DNA of 64,000 nt from NCBI GenBank assembly GCA_036504235.1, contig DASXVN010000046.1, positions 62,001 to 126,000 on the forward strand, written 5' to 3'. This document shows positions 53,334 through 61,608 of the stretch, one piece after another (the stretch's first letter is position 1; each line of letters starts with the position of its first letter). The notes under the pieces were generated by a model. It was not told where the DNA came from, ran no database searches, and saw only the letters and a list, made by a program, of their open reading frames with translations. A program made the translations under genes and the position numbers. This stretch comes from Zipacnadum sp036504235. GTDB lineage: Bacteria; Armatimonadota; Zipacnadia; Zipacnadales; Zipacnadaceae.

Positions 53334-54095
53334 CTATTGGTTGTTGTTGCAGACTTCGGCGGCTTGCATCGCTACAGCAATCGGGCTGCCGGCGGCGCTG
53401 CCGTAGTCCTCAGCAGTCCACAGGCATTTTGGCCCATTGACGGTCGCGCTCGGCTTCATGCATTTCACATGCCCGTCGCAGAATCCATAGTTGCTCTGGC
53501 CGCCGTGCGGGGCAGCCAAGTTAGTGCACGCCCAGGCAGGATTACTGATAGTCTGGCTGAGGTAGCAGAAGAGGGAGCTGGGCGGGCCAGTCGCATTCGT
53601 TTCCGCTATGACGATGGTCTCGGCCGGTTTTACAATGGACGTGTCCTTTTGGGGTCCGTCCACCGTTCCGAGTTGCCAGGCCGCGCCGGTCACGGGGTGG
53701 CCCGCACCTCCCGCGTCAGCGTTGATTCCGTAACCACAGGGGAATTGGGCGTTCGAGCCGGGCGCGGTTTCGCCATCGGTGCCCAGTGTCATCCGCGAGG
53801 GACACTTGAAGAGCTGCAGGTTCTTGACGTACGGGTAGATGGCGCCCCGCCATGAGGGCCAGCAGGTGGGCGAACCGCCCCAGTCGCGCCAGGCGGGCGG
53901 CATATACTGGTCGTTGTCGCTGTTGTACATAATCACGCCGAGCGTAAGCTGCTTGACGTTGCTGAGGCAGTTGGACTGCATCGCCTTTTCCCGGGCGCGA
54001 GCGAAGACGGGAAAGAGGATCGCGGCCAGGATCGCGATAATCGCGATCACTACGAGTAGTTCGATCAGGGTGAAACCGGACCTGCGGTGTGACAT
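53334..54095 (-). CDS. DUF1559 prepilin-like protein
   Basis: 253 residues from the ATG at 54095 (AAGGAG upstream). It begins with a type IV prepilin signal (RRSGFTLIELLVVIAIIAIL), cut after Gly with Phe becoming residue 1, then FPVFARAREKAMQSNCLSNV. The C-terminus contains HGGQSNYGFCDGHVKCMKP, the H-x9-DG motif of this family. Such proteins are abundant in Planctomycetota and Armatimonadota as minor pseudopilins of unknown role. It is closely related to the gene at 54186. Confidence 0.85.
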   Translation of the reverse strand: MSHRRSGFTLIELLVVIAIIAILAAILFPVFARAREKAMQSNCLSNVKQLTLGVIMYNSDNDQYMPPAWRDWGGSPTCWPSWRGAIYPYVKNLQLFKCPSRMTLGTDGETAPGSNAQFPCGYGINADAGGAGHPVTGAAWQLGTVDGPQKDTSIVKPAETIVIAETNATGPPSSLFCYLSQTISNPAWACTNLAAPHGGQSNYGFCDGHVKCMKPSATVNGPKCLWTAEDYGSAAGSPIAVAMQAAEVCNNNQ

Positions 54096-54185
54096 TATCA
54101 CCATCTCCTTGGCGTAAAGTGTGGGACCAAAGTGGGGGGCCTCACGGTGCGCGCCGCCCCGGTGACGAGCGTTAGTCCTAGCGTC

Positions 54186-54989
54186 CTACTTGTTGCCGGC
54201 GCAGGCCTCGGCGGCCTGCATCTGCCCGCGCATGAACTGCCCAACCAGGTCGTCCACATTGTTGCCAAAAGCCGGGAAATTGATGACCCCGTAGGGGTAG
54301 ATGTCCCACATGCATTTCCCCCCGACCGGGGTCGTCGCGGTCGGCTTCATGGCCTTCACATGTCCATCGCAGAACCCGTAGTTGCCCATGCCGTTATGCG
54401 GGGCGGAGAAATTCGAGCAGACCCAGGTGGTGTCGCCGCCTATCCAGGGGAACTCGCCGTTGGACTCCAGGACGATAATGGTCTCGGCGGGCACCTTGAT
54501 GTTGGAGAGGGGCTGCGGCATAGCGGAGTCGTTGCCCCACCCGCCCGGCGAGTTGTTCAGGTACCCGGTGGGGGGGAGCCCTTCCCAGTATCCACAGTCC
54601 TGGTTGAGGGCGTAACTCAGAGGAAAGACAGCGGTCGAGCCAGGTACGACTTCGGTGCTGTTGCCCGCGTTGGCCCGCCCGGGACACGCGAGGATCTGTA
54701 CGTTTTTGAGGTACGGGTAGACCAGAGTCTTCCAACTGGGATGATTCCAGCCGTCGCCGTTGGGCCCATCCCAGATGCCGCGACGGGCGAAGGGCATGAT
54801 GTTGTCATTGTCGGTGGCGTACATCATCACGCCGAGCGTGATCTGTTTGACGTTGCTCAGGCAGTTGGACTGCTGAGCCTTGGCGCGAGCGCGGGCGAAG
54901 ACGGGGAACAGAATTGCCGCCAGGATCGCGATAATCGCGATCACCACGAGCAGCTCGATCAGGGTGAAACCGTGCCTTCTATGCGACAT
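54186..54989 (-). CDS. DUF1559 prepilin-like protein, paralogue
   Basis: 267 residues from the ATG at 54989, which has GAGGAG nine bases upstream; in-frame codons further upstream lack a good site. Prepilin leader RRHGFTLIELLVVIAIIAIL, then FPVFARARAKAQQSNCLSNV. H-x9-DG motif HNGMGNYGFCDGHVKAMKP near the end. It shares block structure with its neighbour, so the pair arose by duplication. A consensus promoter lies about 300 bp upstream. Confidence 0.85.
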   Translation of the reverse strand: MSHRRHGFTLIELLVVIAIIAILAAILFPVFARARAKAQQSNCLSNVKQITLGVMMYATDNDNIMPFARRGIWDGPNGDGWNHPSWKTLVYPYLKNVQILACPGRANAGNSTEVVPGSTAVFPLSYALNQDCGYWEGLPPTGYLNNSPGGWGNDSAMPQPLSNIKVPAETIIVLESNGEFPWIGGDTTWVCSNFSAPHNGMGNYGFCDGHVKAMKPTATTPVGGKCMWDIYPYGVINFPAFGNNVDDLVGQFMRGQMQAAEACAGNK

Positions 54990-55294
54990 CGAGACCATCT
55001 CCTCAGGGATGGAATACACTCGGCTGAAGCCGAGCGAGGTCAGGGCGTCGGGAGTCGTACGAACGGGAGCTGTTCGGCAGCGGTCGGCAGGGCGCCGAGG
55101 GTGTGAGCGACGGGAGGGCTGAAATCCAGGTGAGGGTGAGCAGGGGGCGTCGCCAACGGGCGTCGCGCACGGCGCTACGGAGAAGGGTCTGGCTGTTCAG
55201 TTTCTGCACTGGATATTGGTCCATAAGGCTGACGCCATCTTTGCTCTGGCAAATGTGAAAACTGCTCTATGGACGAGAGGTGTATTTGCAGTGC

Positions 55295-55323
55295 AGTATA
55301 CGTAGGCATATGGCGCATGTCAA
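55295..55323 (-). promoter_or_regulatory. Consensus sigma-70 promoter, minus strand
   Basis: TTGACA (55318-55323) and TATACT (55295-55300) with a 17-bp spacer, pointing at the DUF1559 genes. The resulting leader is about 300 bases. Confidence 0.75.
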
Positions 55324-55441
55324 GATGTTTTTTTGCCTCAAAGGGGCTTATCTGTAGCTTCACGCGAAAGTGATGATAGTCAAGCGCCCCGCGGCGGACA
55401 GTCCCTCCCTCGGGCAGTTCGCCGCGGGCGGAGAATTTCTC
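55324..55441. other. Region between divergent promoters
   Basis: Includes a T-rich run (TTTTTTT near 55328) and no coding frame. Operator sites for the adjacent GntR-type regulator may lie here, but no clear palindrome was identified. The stretch from 55020 to 55294 is untranslated leader of the DUF1559 genes with nothing else seen. Confidence 0.35.
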
Positions 55442-55470
55442 TTGACACGCACCCCCTTCTCGCGTATTCT
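55442..55470 (+). promoter_or_regulatory. Consensus sigma-70 promoter, plus strand
   Basis: TTGACA (55442-55447) and TATTCT (55465-55470) with a 17-bp spacer, about 60 bp before the regulator start. Confidence 0.7.
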
Positions 55471-55527
55471 GCCCTATATTGAGTACCGCAACCATAGAGC
55501 AGCTAACGGTCTAAATAGAGCAAACTG

Positions 55528-56667
55528 GTGTCAACGAGGCCTATGGACCAACCTTCGTCGCCCAAACAGAACAAGCAGCAGACCATCGTCGGTGTCCTGC
55601 GCGGGCGCATCGTAGCCGGGGAGTTGCCCCCGGGCCACCGCCTGTCTTCACGCGCCGTCCGCCAGGAATTCGGGGCGTGCGCGGCCACCACGCAGGCAGC
55701 CATCAAGACGCTGGTGGAGGACGGCTTTCTCCTGACCGAGCCGCGCCGGGGCACCTACGTATCGCCCGCCCCGCCGCACCTGGCCTCTTACGGCGTGGTC
55801 TTTGCGGATCGCCCTCTCTCGGTGCCGCCCGACGGCACGCTCAACTCCATGCTGGCCTACCAGTGCATGATGCGCCAGCAGAATGACCAGCCACAGCTTA
55901 AGCTCTATTTCGGCGTGAACGGTTACGAGGACGAGGAGGACTACCAGCGCGCGCTAGCCGATCTGGAGGCGCATCGCCTGGCAGGCCTATTCTTCGTTTA
56001 CGGCGGTATCCTGGGCGACACCCCCCTGGTCACCCACCCCGGTCTGGCGCGGGTGACGATCACCAAGCCCTTTGACCATGCTCCCGGCATCTTCGGGGGC
56101 CACCAGATGTTCTTTATCAAGGGCCTAGATCATCTGGCGACCCTGGGGTGCCGGCGGGTGGCGATCCTCGGCTGTCAGCGCGGGCCGCTGGGGGCGGATG
56201 ATGATTTCTGTCGCGAGCAGGTCGCCCGGCGCAACATGTTGATGCCTCCCCACTGGCTAATCCCCGACTTGCCGAGCAGCCACGAGCAGATGCTATTGAT
56301 TCGCCACTACGTATACCTGCTTTTGCGCGACCGGCAAGACCGGCCTGACTCCCTGGTAATCGCCGATGATGCGGTGCTCGACAGCGTGCTGGCGGGCATC
56401 TTCGACGCGGGGGTGCGCATCGGCGTGGACCTCGAGGTCGTGGCGCACTGCAACTATCCCTTGCCCAAACCCGACCAGTGGCCGGTCACACGGCTGGGGT
56501 GGCCGGTTCCGGCCGTGCTGGATACGGCGTTTGACCTGTTGGACCGACAAAGACGAGGCGTCCAGGTGCCTCTGGCCGTGACTTTGCCCTTTGTGTTCAC
56601 CGGGGAGGAAGCAGCCTCGGTGGAACTGGAGCGTTCTACACGGTCGCTGGGCTGGCCCTCTGCGTAA
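55528..56667 (+). CDS. GntR-type regulator with LacI-like sugar-binding domain
   Basis: 379 residues from a GTG at 55528; ATG 55543 is an alternative. The N-terminal winged helix (TIVGVLRGRIVAGELPPGHR ... AAIKTLVEDGFLLTEPRRGT) is of GntR type. From ~90 on it has a periplasmic-binding-protein-like fold as in LacI/AraR regulators (HLATLGCRRVAILGC, SLVIADDAVLDSVLAGIFD, EVVAHCNYPLP). Such proteins release operators when a sugar binds. It stands just before a pectate-lyase-like gene (23 bp gap) and diverges from the pilin and hydrolase genes, so it may control both sides. Confidence 0.8.
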   Translation: MSTRPMDQPSSPKQNKQQTIVGVLRGRIVAGELPPGHRLSSRAVRQEFGACAATTQAAIKTLVEDGFLLTEPRRGTYVSPAPPHLASYGVVFADRPLSVPPDGTLNSMLAYQCMMRQQNDQPQLKLYFGVNGYEDEEDYQRALADLEAHRLAGLFFVYGGILGDTPLVTHPGLARVTITKPFDHAPGIFGGHQMFFIKGLDHLATLGCRRVAILGCQRGPLGADDDFCREQVARRNMLMPPHWLIPDLPSSHEQMLLIRHYVYLLLRDRQDRPDSLVIADDAVLDSVLAGIFDAGVRIGVDLEVVAHCNYPLPKPDQWPVTRLGWPVPAVLDTAFDLLDRQRRGVQVPLAVTLPFVFTGEEAASVELERSTRSLGWPSA

Positions 56668-56690
56668 CAAACGAACGGGAGGTCGTCTGC

Positions 56691-58967
56691 ATGCGTATCT
56701 GGTTGTGTGGAGCCCTACTAGGCTTGTTGGCTGTCAGTTCGTGGGCCGCTATTCCCTCGTCCGGCCCGGAGTTCCTCGGTCCTTTTCCCAGTTGGGCGAA
56801 CGTGAAGACGGATTTCGGCGCGGTGGGGGATGGTAAGACCGACGACACCGCCGCGATCCAGAAGGCCTTGGAGAGCGTCCGGGTCGCCAGTTCGCCGAAG
56901 AAGGTGCTGTACTTCCCGGCGGGGACCTACCGCATTACCAGCACGCTGCAGTTCATCCGCACCTCGCATACCGAGCCGCAGGGCACTAGCCTGACCGGCG
57001 AGGACCCCGAAAAGACGATCCTCAAGTGGGACGGGCCCGCCGGGGGGAGCATGATCGTCTATGATGCCTGGTACGCGAGCCTGAGCCGGCTGACCTTTGA
57101 CGGCGCGGGCACGGCCAAGACGGCGGTCCAGCACGGCCCGGCCTTCGCCACGGCCAACGAGTGCACCGATTGCATCTTCAAGGACGTGCAGTTCGGCATC
57201 GAGGCCGGCCAGCGAGATGGTATCGCGGAGACGGCAGTGCTGCGCTGCCGCTTCTACCGCTGCGCCAAGGCCGCCATCAGCATCCAGAACTTCAACACGC
57301 TGGACTGGTACATCTGGAACTGCTGGTTTGAGGACTGCGGCATCGGCGTCACCAACGAGTTCGACGCGGGCAACTTCCACGTCTACCGGAGCACCTTCCT
57401 GCGCTCCACAGAAGCCGATCTGACCATCCGGCACACCGGGTATTTCTCCTTCGTGGACAACCTCTCCATCGGCTCCCGCCAGTTCTTCCACGCCAAGCGC
57501 GCGGCGGTCTGGAAAGACAACGAGACCTGGGGCTCGCACGTGACCATGCAGGGTAACGTGGTGCTCGACCCGACCGACCCCACGCCGATCGTGATCGAGA
57601 ACAACGGGCCGAATCTGCTGCTGGACAACACCTTCCGCGTGGCGGGGGCGGCCCCTCTGGTGGTCAACACTCCGCCCGCCGAGACGGCCGACCTTATCGC
57701 CATCGGCAATCGCTGGACTAAGAATAAGCTGCGGGTGCGCGGCCGCGTGACGGAACTGGATAACCAGGTAGTGGCCGCCGAGGCTATCGCCGACGTGAAG
57801 CCGACTCCCTCGCCCTTCGCCCCCCGGGTCACCCGCCCGGTTATCGAGGTGGCGGCCGGCGCCGACGCGGCGACCCTGCAGGCGGCGCTCAACTCGGCCG
57901 TCGCCATGAAGGGGACGCGCCCGGTGGTGCATCTGCCCAAGGGTAGCTACCCCCTCAACCAGACCCTGGTCATTCCGGCGGGCGCCGATCTGGAGCTGCT
58001 CGGCGACGGCCCGGAGAACGCCACCGTGCTCTCCAACGCCGGCGGCGTCAGCCCCCTGCTGCGGATCGTCGGTCCCACCCATGCCACCATCCGCAACTGC
58101 CTCTTCAGCGCCGGCAACACAGCGGTGGGCATCGTCGTGGAGAATGCCGACCAGCCGGGCGCGCGGATCGCGGGCGAGCAGCTTAACCTGGACGGCTACG
58201 AGTACGGCTTGGTCACCGACGGCCTGAAGAACGCCAGCGTCGAGCTGCGCGATGGCGGCCACGACGGCCTGCAGGTCATCGGCGGGGGTCCGGAGACCAA
58301 ATCCTGGGTGATGATCTACGCGGGATCGTCCGGTCGCCTGAACTACACCAAGCCCGGCGGTCACCTATATGACCTCCAGAACGGGGGCCGCCTGTTCGTG
58401 CGCGATATCTGGTACGAAGGCGATGCCTACAGCCTCATGAACCTCTCCGGCAGCGGCCAGTTCGCGTACCACTCGGGCTTTGTCGCCCCCTACGCGGGCT
58501 TCGACGACACCATCATCGTCCGGCATTCTCTGGAGAACTGGGAGGCCGACGTGCGCAAGACTGTCGCGCCGCTGCAGTTCGACGGCTTCACGGGCGCCAT
58601 CACTTTCAGCCTCATCTCCACCAATGGCGCCGATATCCGGATTGTGCCGCCCAGCGCGGGCCTGAAGCTCTACCTGCTGGGCTTCTCCACCAATAAGAAC
58701 ATTGATCTGGGCGGAGCCGCGGTGACCGGTCAGGTGGTGGCCGAGAATATGAAGGTCTACCGCAAGGACGCCACCGGACTCGATGCCGTGGACGGGTTGG
58801 GCAAAGCCACCCCGGCCTTCATGCGCGAGATGCTCGCGCCCGTACGGACGGTGAAGCCGCAGCCGCTCACCGACCTGCGGGAGGGCGTCACCGACGTCCG
58901 CTTCGTTCGCGTCTGGACCACGGGCAAGAACGGCCTGCGTATCGAAGCCGCGCCCGCCCCTCGTTAG
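56691..58967 (+). CDS. Secreted pectate-lyase-like beta-helix protein
   Basis: 758 residues. Signal peptide (LCGALLGLLAVSSWAA), then VKTDFGAVGDGKTDDTAAIQ followed by a YFPAGTYRITSTL motif, the hallmark of the pectate lyase superfamily (Pectate_lyase_3, phage tailspike-like right-handed beta helix). A second copy of the pattern begins near residue 390 (VVHLPKGSYPLNQTLVIPAG). GGGAGG precedes the ATG. Catalytic residues cannot be assigned; it could be a lyase, hydrolase or binding protein. Paralogue of the gene at 61609. Confidence 0.8.
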   Translation: MRIWLCGALLGLLAVSSWAAIPSSGPEFLGPFPSWANVKTDFGAVGDGKTDDTAAIQKALESVRVASSPKKVLYFPAGTYRITSTLQFIRTSHTEPQGTSLTGEDPEKTILKWDGPAGGSMIVYDAWYASLSRLTFDGAGTAKTAVQHGPAFATANECTDCIFKDVQFGIEAGQRDGIAETAVLRCRFYRCAKAAISIQNFNTLDWYIWNCWFEDCGIGVTNEFDAGNFHVYRSTFLRSTEADLTIRHTGYFSFVDNLSIGSRQFFHAKRAAVWKDNETWGSHVTMQGNVVLDPTDPTPIVIENNGPNLLLDNTFRVAGAAPLVVNTPPAETADLIAIGNRWTKNKLRVRGRVTELDNQVVAAEAIADVKPTPSPFAPRVTRPVIEVAAGADAATLQAALNSAVAMKGTRPVVHLPKGSYPLNQTLVIPAGADLELLGDGPENATVLSNAGGVSPLLRIVGPTHATIRNCLFSAGNTAVGIVVENADQPGARIAGEQLNLDGYEYGLVTDGLKNASVELRDGGHDGLQVIGGGPETKSWVMIYAGSSGRLNYTKPGGHLYDLQNGGRLFVRDIWYEGDAYSLMNLSGSGQFAYHSGFVAPYAGFDDTIIVRHSLENWEADVRKTVAPLQFDGFTGAITFSLISTNGADIRIVPPSAGLKLYLLGFSTNKNIDLGGAAVTGQVVAENMKVYRKDATGLDAVDGLGKATPAFMREMLAPVRTVKPQPLTDLREGVTDVRFVRVWTTGKNGLRIEAAPAPR

Positions 58968-58986
58968 CGTCTAGTAGTGCGAATTC

Positions 58987-59024
58987 AACGAGTCCCAGTG
59001 GCCGCGGCCCTGGGACTCGTTTTC
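58987..59024 (+). terminator. Rho-independent terminator
   Basis: AACGAGTCCCAG and its exact complement form a 12-bp stem with an 11-base loop, followed by TTTTCC, 20 bp after the stop of the beta-helix gene. Confidence 0.75.
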
Positions 59025-59104
59025 CACGCCGGTGATACTCTCTCCCGCTTCACCGGTTGGTGGAGGGCGCATAAATCGCACATTCCAGAAGGAGAGACAC
59101 GAGA

Positions 59105-61573
59105 ATGAAGCTTGGCCGGCTGTGGGCAGTGATGTTTCTGGCGTTGACGGGGGCGGCCTGGGCCGCCGAGTTGCCGACTCCCGCGCCGCCGACGGCTGCG
59201 GTGGTGGGGGCGGCCGGGACGAGGACGGTCTGCTACTGGGTCTTCGCCGAGTCGGCGGAGCCCGCACCCACCGCCGGAAGCTGGTACCTGAAGGCGATGC
59301 CGGGCAAGGTGACGAGCCTGTCGCAACCCTGCGTCGTCAAGAACGCGCCGGACACGCTGAGCGCGGCGAACAAGGTCGTGCTGACGATCATCCCGGTCGC
59401 GGGGGCCGTGCGGTACCATATCCTCAAGACTGAGGAACTATCTCCGCCGAACGTCACCGCCAGCGCCCAGAACCCCGGCGCGACGACCCTGTACTATTGG
59501 GTGCAGGGCCACAACGGCTGGCGCAGCTCGCCCTTGGTGGGTCCGATCCCCCTGAAGTGTGACCTGGCGACCTTCTCGAACTCCCTCTCCATCTCCCCGA
59601 CTTCCTCCAGCCAGTGGAAGCAATCGGCGTGGGTTACCACGACCCCGGAGCCGCCGGTGGGACGCAAGCCGCAGGTGCTGGGCCTGCTGACCCCGCAGAC
59701 CTTCCTGGGCGCGGCGAAGTTCCCGTATGTCATGGGGCACAACGCCACCTGGGCGAAGGAGAACAAGCTCCTGGCCGCCTGGGGGCCGCCGCCCTACCCC
59801 GTCACCGCCGCCACGGAAGTCCCCTTCGGCACGGGCAAGTACCTGCTGGCCTCGGTGGCCGCGGATTCCCTCACGGTGGAAGACATCGGCCAGGACCTGC
59901 AAATGACCCAGCCGCCCACGGTCAACGAGACCACGACCCAGGACTTTGCGGCGCGGCTAGGGCAACCGCAATCGAGCCGCAGCGTACACCAGGGCGCGAT
60001 TCTGTCCAGCAACTTCACCGGCGGCTCGGCCATGGAGAACGATTTCTACGCCGGGTACTGCCCCTTTGATCTCAACGTGGTCGCGGAGCGCGGCGGAATC
60101 AACTACTACTGGCCCCAACCCGCGGGCTATCCGGGGTACAAAAGCACGATGCGGGTGGCCAACTTTGCGCTGACCAGCTACACGGAATCGCAGCACTCCG
60201 CCCTGGATGTGACCCTCAGCACCTACGGCACGGGAGATGCGATCACGCAAGGCGCTAACCTGGAGTTGCACGCGGGCAACCGCGACGCCGGCGATGAGGG
60301 CGGGGAACTGATGCGCACCTTCATTACCCGGTTCCTCGACCAGGGGCAGACCAAGGTAGACCAGGACGCCCCGGTCGGCGCTCGCGTCATCAAGGCCAAC
60401 GTGGGCGCGACAGGCATCAGTGGCGGCACCGGGCGCACGATCGTGAATCTGACCCAGGCCTACTCCGGCGGGCGGATTGACCACGTGGAGAATGTGGACA
60501 TTTTCGGCGCCGGCACCCAGTGGACGCCGGCGATGCTCGGCTGGCTCATGAGTTTCGACGTAGACAACGTCAAGGACAAGCGCTCCTGGTTCCAGGTGAC
60601 GGAGGTCGTCAGCCCCACGCATCTGAAGCTGATGATGTATACCACGTGGCGCCCGGACATGAACCTGGGGTACAGCCGCTTCATCTACAACGCGGCGGCG
60701 GGCCAGAAGCTGCCCAGCCTGGCCGCCGAGGGCCTGACCTACGGCGGCCCCGAGGTGTGGACCAACCCCAAGACGCTCTATACCAATCCGATGGCGATCG
60801 GCGTCCTGCCGAAAGCCCTGGAGCCCGCGGCCGCCGCCGGCAAGTACCTGCTGGCCCCCGGCGCCTCCCTGGCCGATCCCTGGCAGCAAGACGGGGGCTT
60901 CCACGTGGAGCCCCTGGCCCAGGCCTGGAAGACCGGCGACACCGTGGTGCTGACCCCGGGCACCTCCCAGCCCATGACCGGCTGGTGGGGGAATTATGTC
61001 GGCGAACTAGGCCCGAACGACTACATGACCAGCATCAATGCCCTGGGCGGTTTCCAGCGGCCGGTCAACGGCCCCGCGTTCAAGGCGGCGGGCTTCGGCA
61101 TCGGCATGAGGATCGATTTGCCGGACGAGCGGCAGGGCAACGGCGTCATCGTGCTGGGCGAGCCGGTGGACGGCGCCTTCCTCGGAGCGCCGGAGGTGCC
61201 GCTGCTGCGCTGCTATAGCAGCCAGATTCCCTTCGTGCAGGGGTCGCAGGCGCGTACGGCACTGGAAATCGTGGCGCCCACCGGCGAGTCGCTGCTGTCG
61301 GTGAGCAAGGAAGGCGTGACGGTCGCCGGCGCCCTGCGCGGCTCCGCCGCAACGCGCGGCGAGGCGCGATTCTCCGGCGACGCGAAGCGCACCTCGTTCG
61401 TCGTTACCTTCGCGAAGCCGCTGGGCGTGAAGCCGGTCGTCGTGCTGAACGCCAACCAGTTCGCGCGCTGCCGGTTGGCCGCGGTGGCCACCACCGGCTT
61501 CACCGTGGAGTTCGAGACCGCGCCGCCGGCGGGGCAGGACAACGTGACCATCTGGTGGATGGCGCAGGAATAA
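59105..61573 (+). CDS. Large secreted protein of unknown function
   Basis: 822 residues with AAGGAGAG before the start and a signal peptide (LWAVMFLALTGAAWAA). Residues ~30-150 contain two Fn3-like strands (TRTVCYWVFAESAEPAPTAG and TTLYYWVQGHNGWRSSPLVG). The middle (~290-480) and end show no family I recognise; the last ~100 residues (RFSGDAKRTSFVVTFAKPLG ... VTIWWMAQE) look like a beta-sandwich of the kind found at the ends of tail-fibre or adhesin proteins. It lies between two beta-helix paralogues and is probably surface-exposed or secreted with them. Confidence 0.7.
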   Translation: MKLGRLWAVMFLALTGAAWAAELPTPAPPTAAVVGAAGTRTVCYWVFAESAEPAPTAGSWYLKAMPGKVTSLSQPCVVKNAPDTLSAANKVVLTIIPVAGAVRYHILKTEELSPPNVTASAQNPGATTLYYWVQGHNGWRSSPLVGPIPLKCDLATFSNSLSISPTSSSQWKQSAWVTTTPEPPVGRKPQVLGLLTPQTFLGAAKFPYVMGHNATWAKENKLLAAWGPPPYPVTAATEVPFGTGKYLLASVAADSLTVEDIGQDLQMTQPPTVNETTTQDFAARLGQPQSSRSVHQGAILSSNFTGGSAMENDFYAGYCPFDLNVVAERGGINYYWPQPAGYPGYKSTMRVANFALTSYTESQHSALDVTLSTYGTGDAITQGANLELHAGNRDAGDEGGELMRTFITRFLDQGQTKVDQDAPVGARVIKANVGATGISGGTGRTIVNLTQAYSGGRIDHVENVDIFGAGTQWTPAMLGWLMSFDVDNVKDKRSWFQVTEVVSPTHLKLMMYTTWRPDMNLGYSRFIYNAAAGQKLPSLAAEGLTYGGPEVWTNPKTLYTNPMAIGVLPKALEPAAAAGKYLLAPGASLADPWQQDGGFHVEPLAQAWKTGDTVVLTPGTSQPMTGWWGNYVGELGPNDYMTSINALGGFQRPVNGPAFKAAGFGIGMRIDLPDERQGNGVIVLGEPVDGAFLGAPEVPLLRCYSSQIPFVQGSQARTALEIVAPTGESLLSVSKEGVTVAGALRGSAATRGEARFSGDAKRTSFVVTFAKPLGVKPVVVLNANQFARCRLAAVATTGFTVEFETAPPAGQDNVTIWWMAQE

Positions 61574-61608
61574 CGCAATCAGCGGAAGGAAGAGATCAGG
61601 AGATGACC

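Noticed and set aside
56718..58364. Minus-strand open frame of 548 codons
   Set aside because: Antisense to the beta-helix protein, which has a signal peptide and family motifs.
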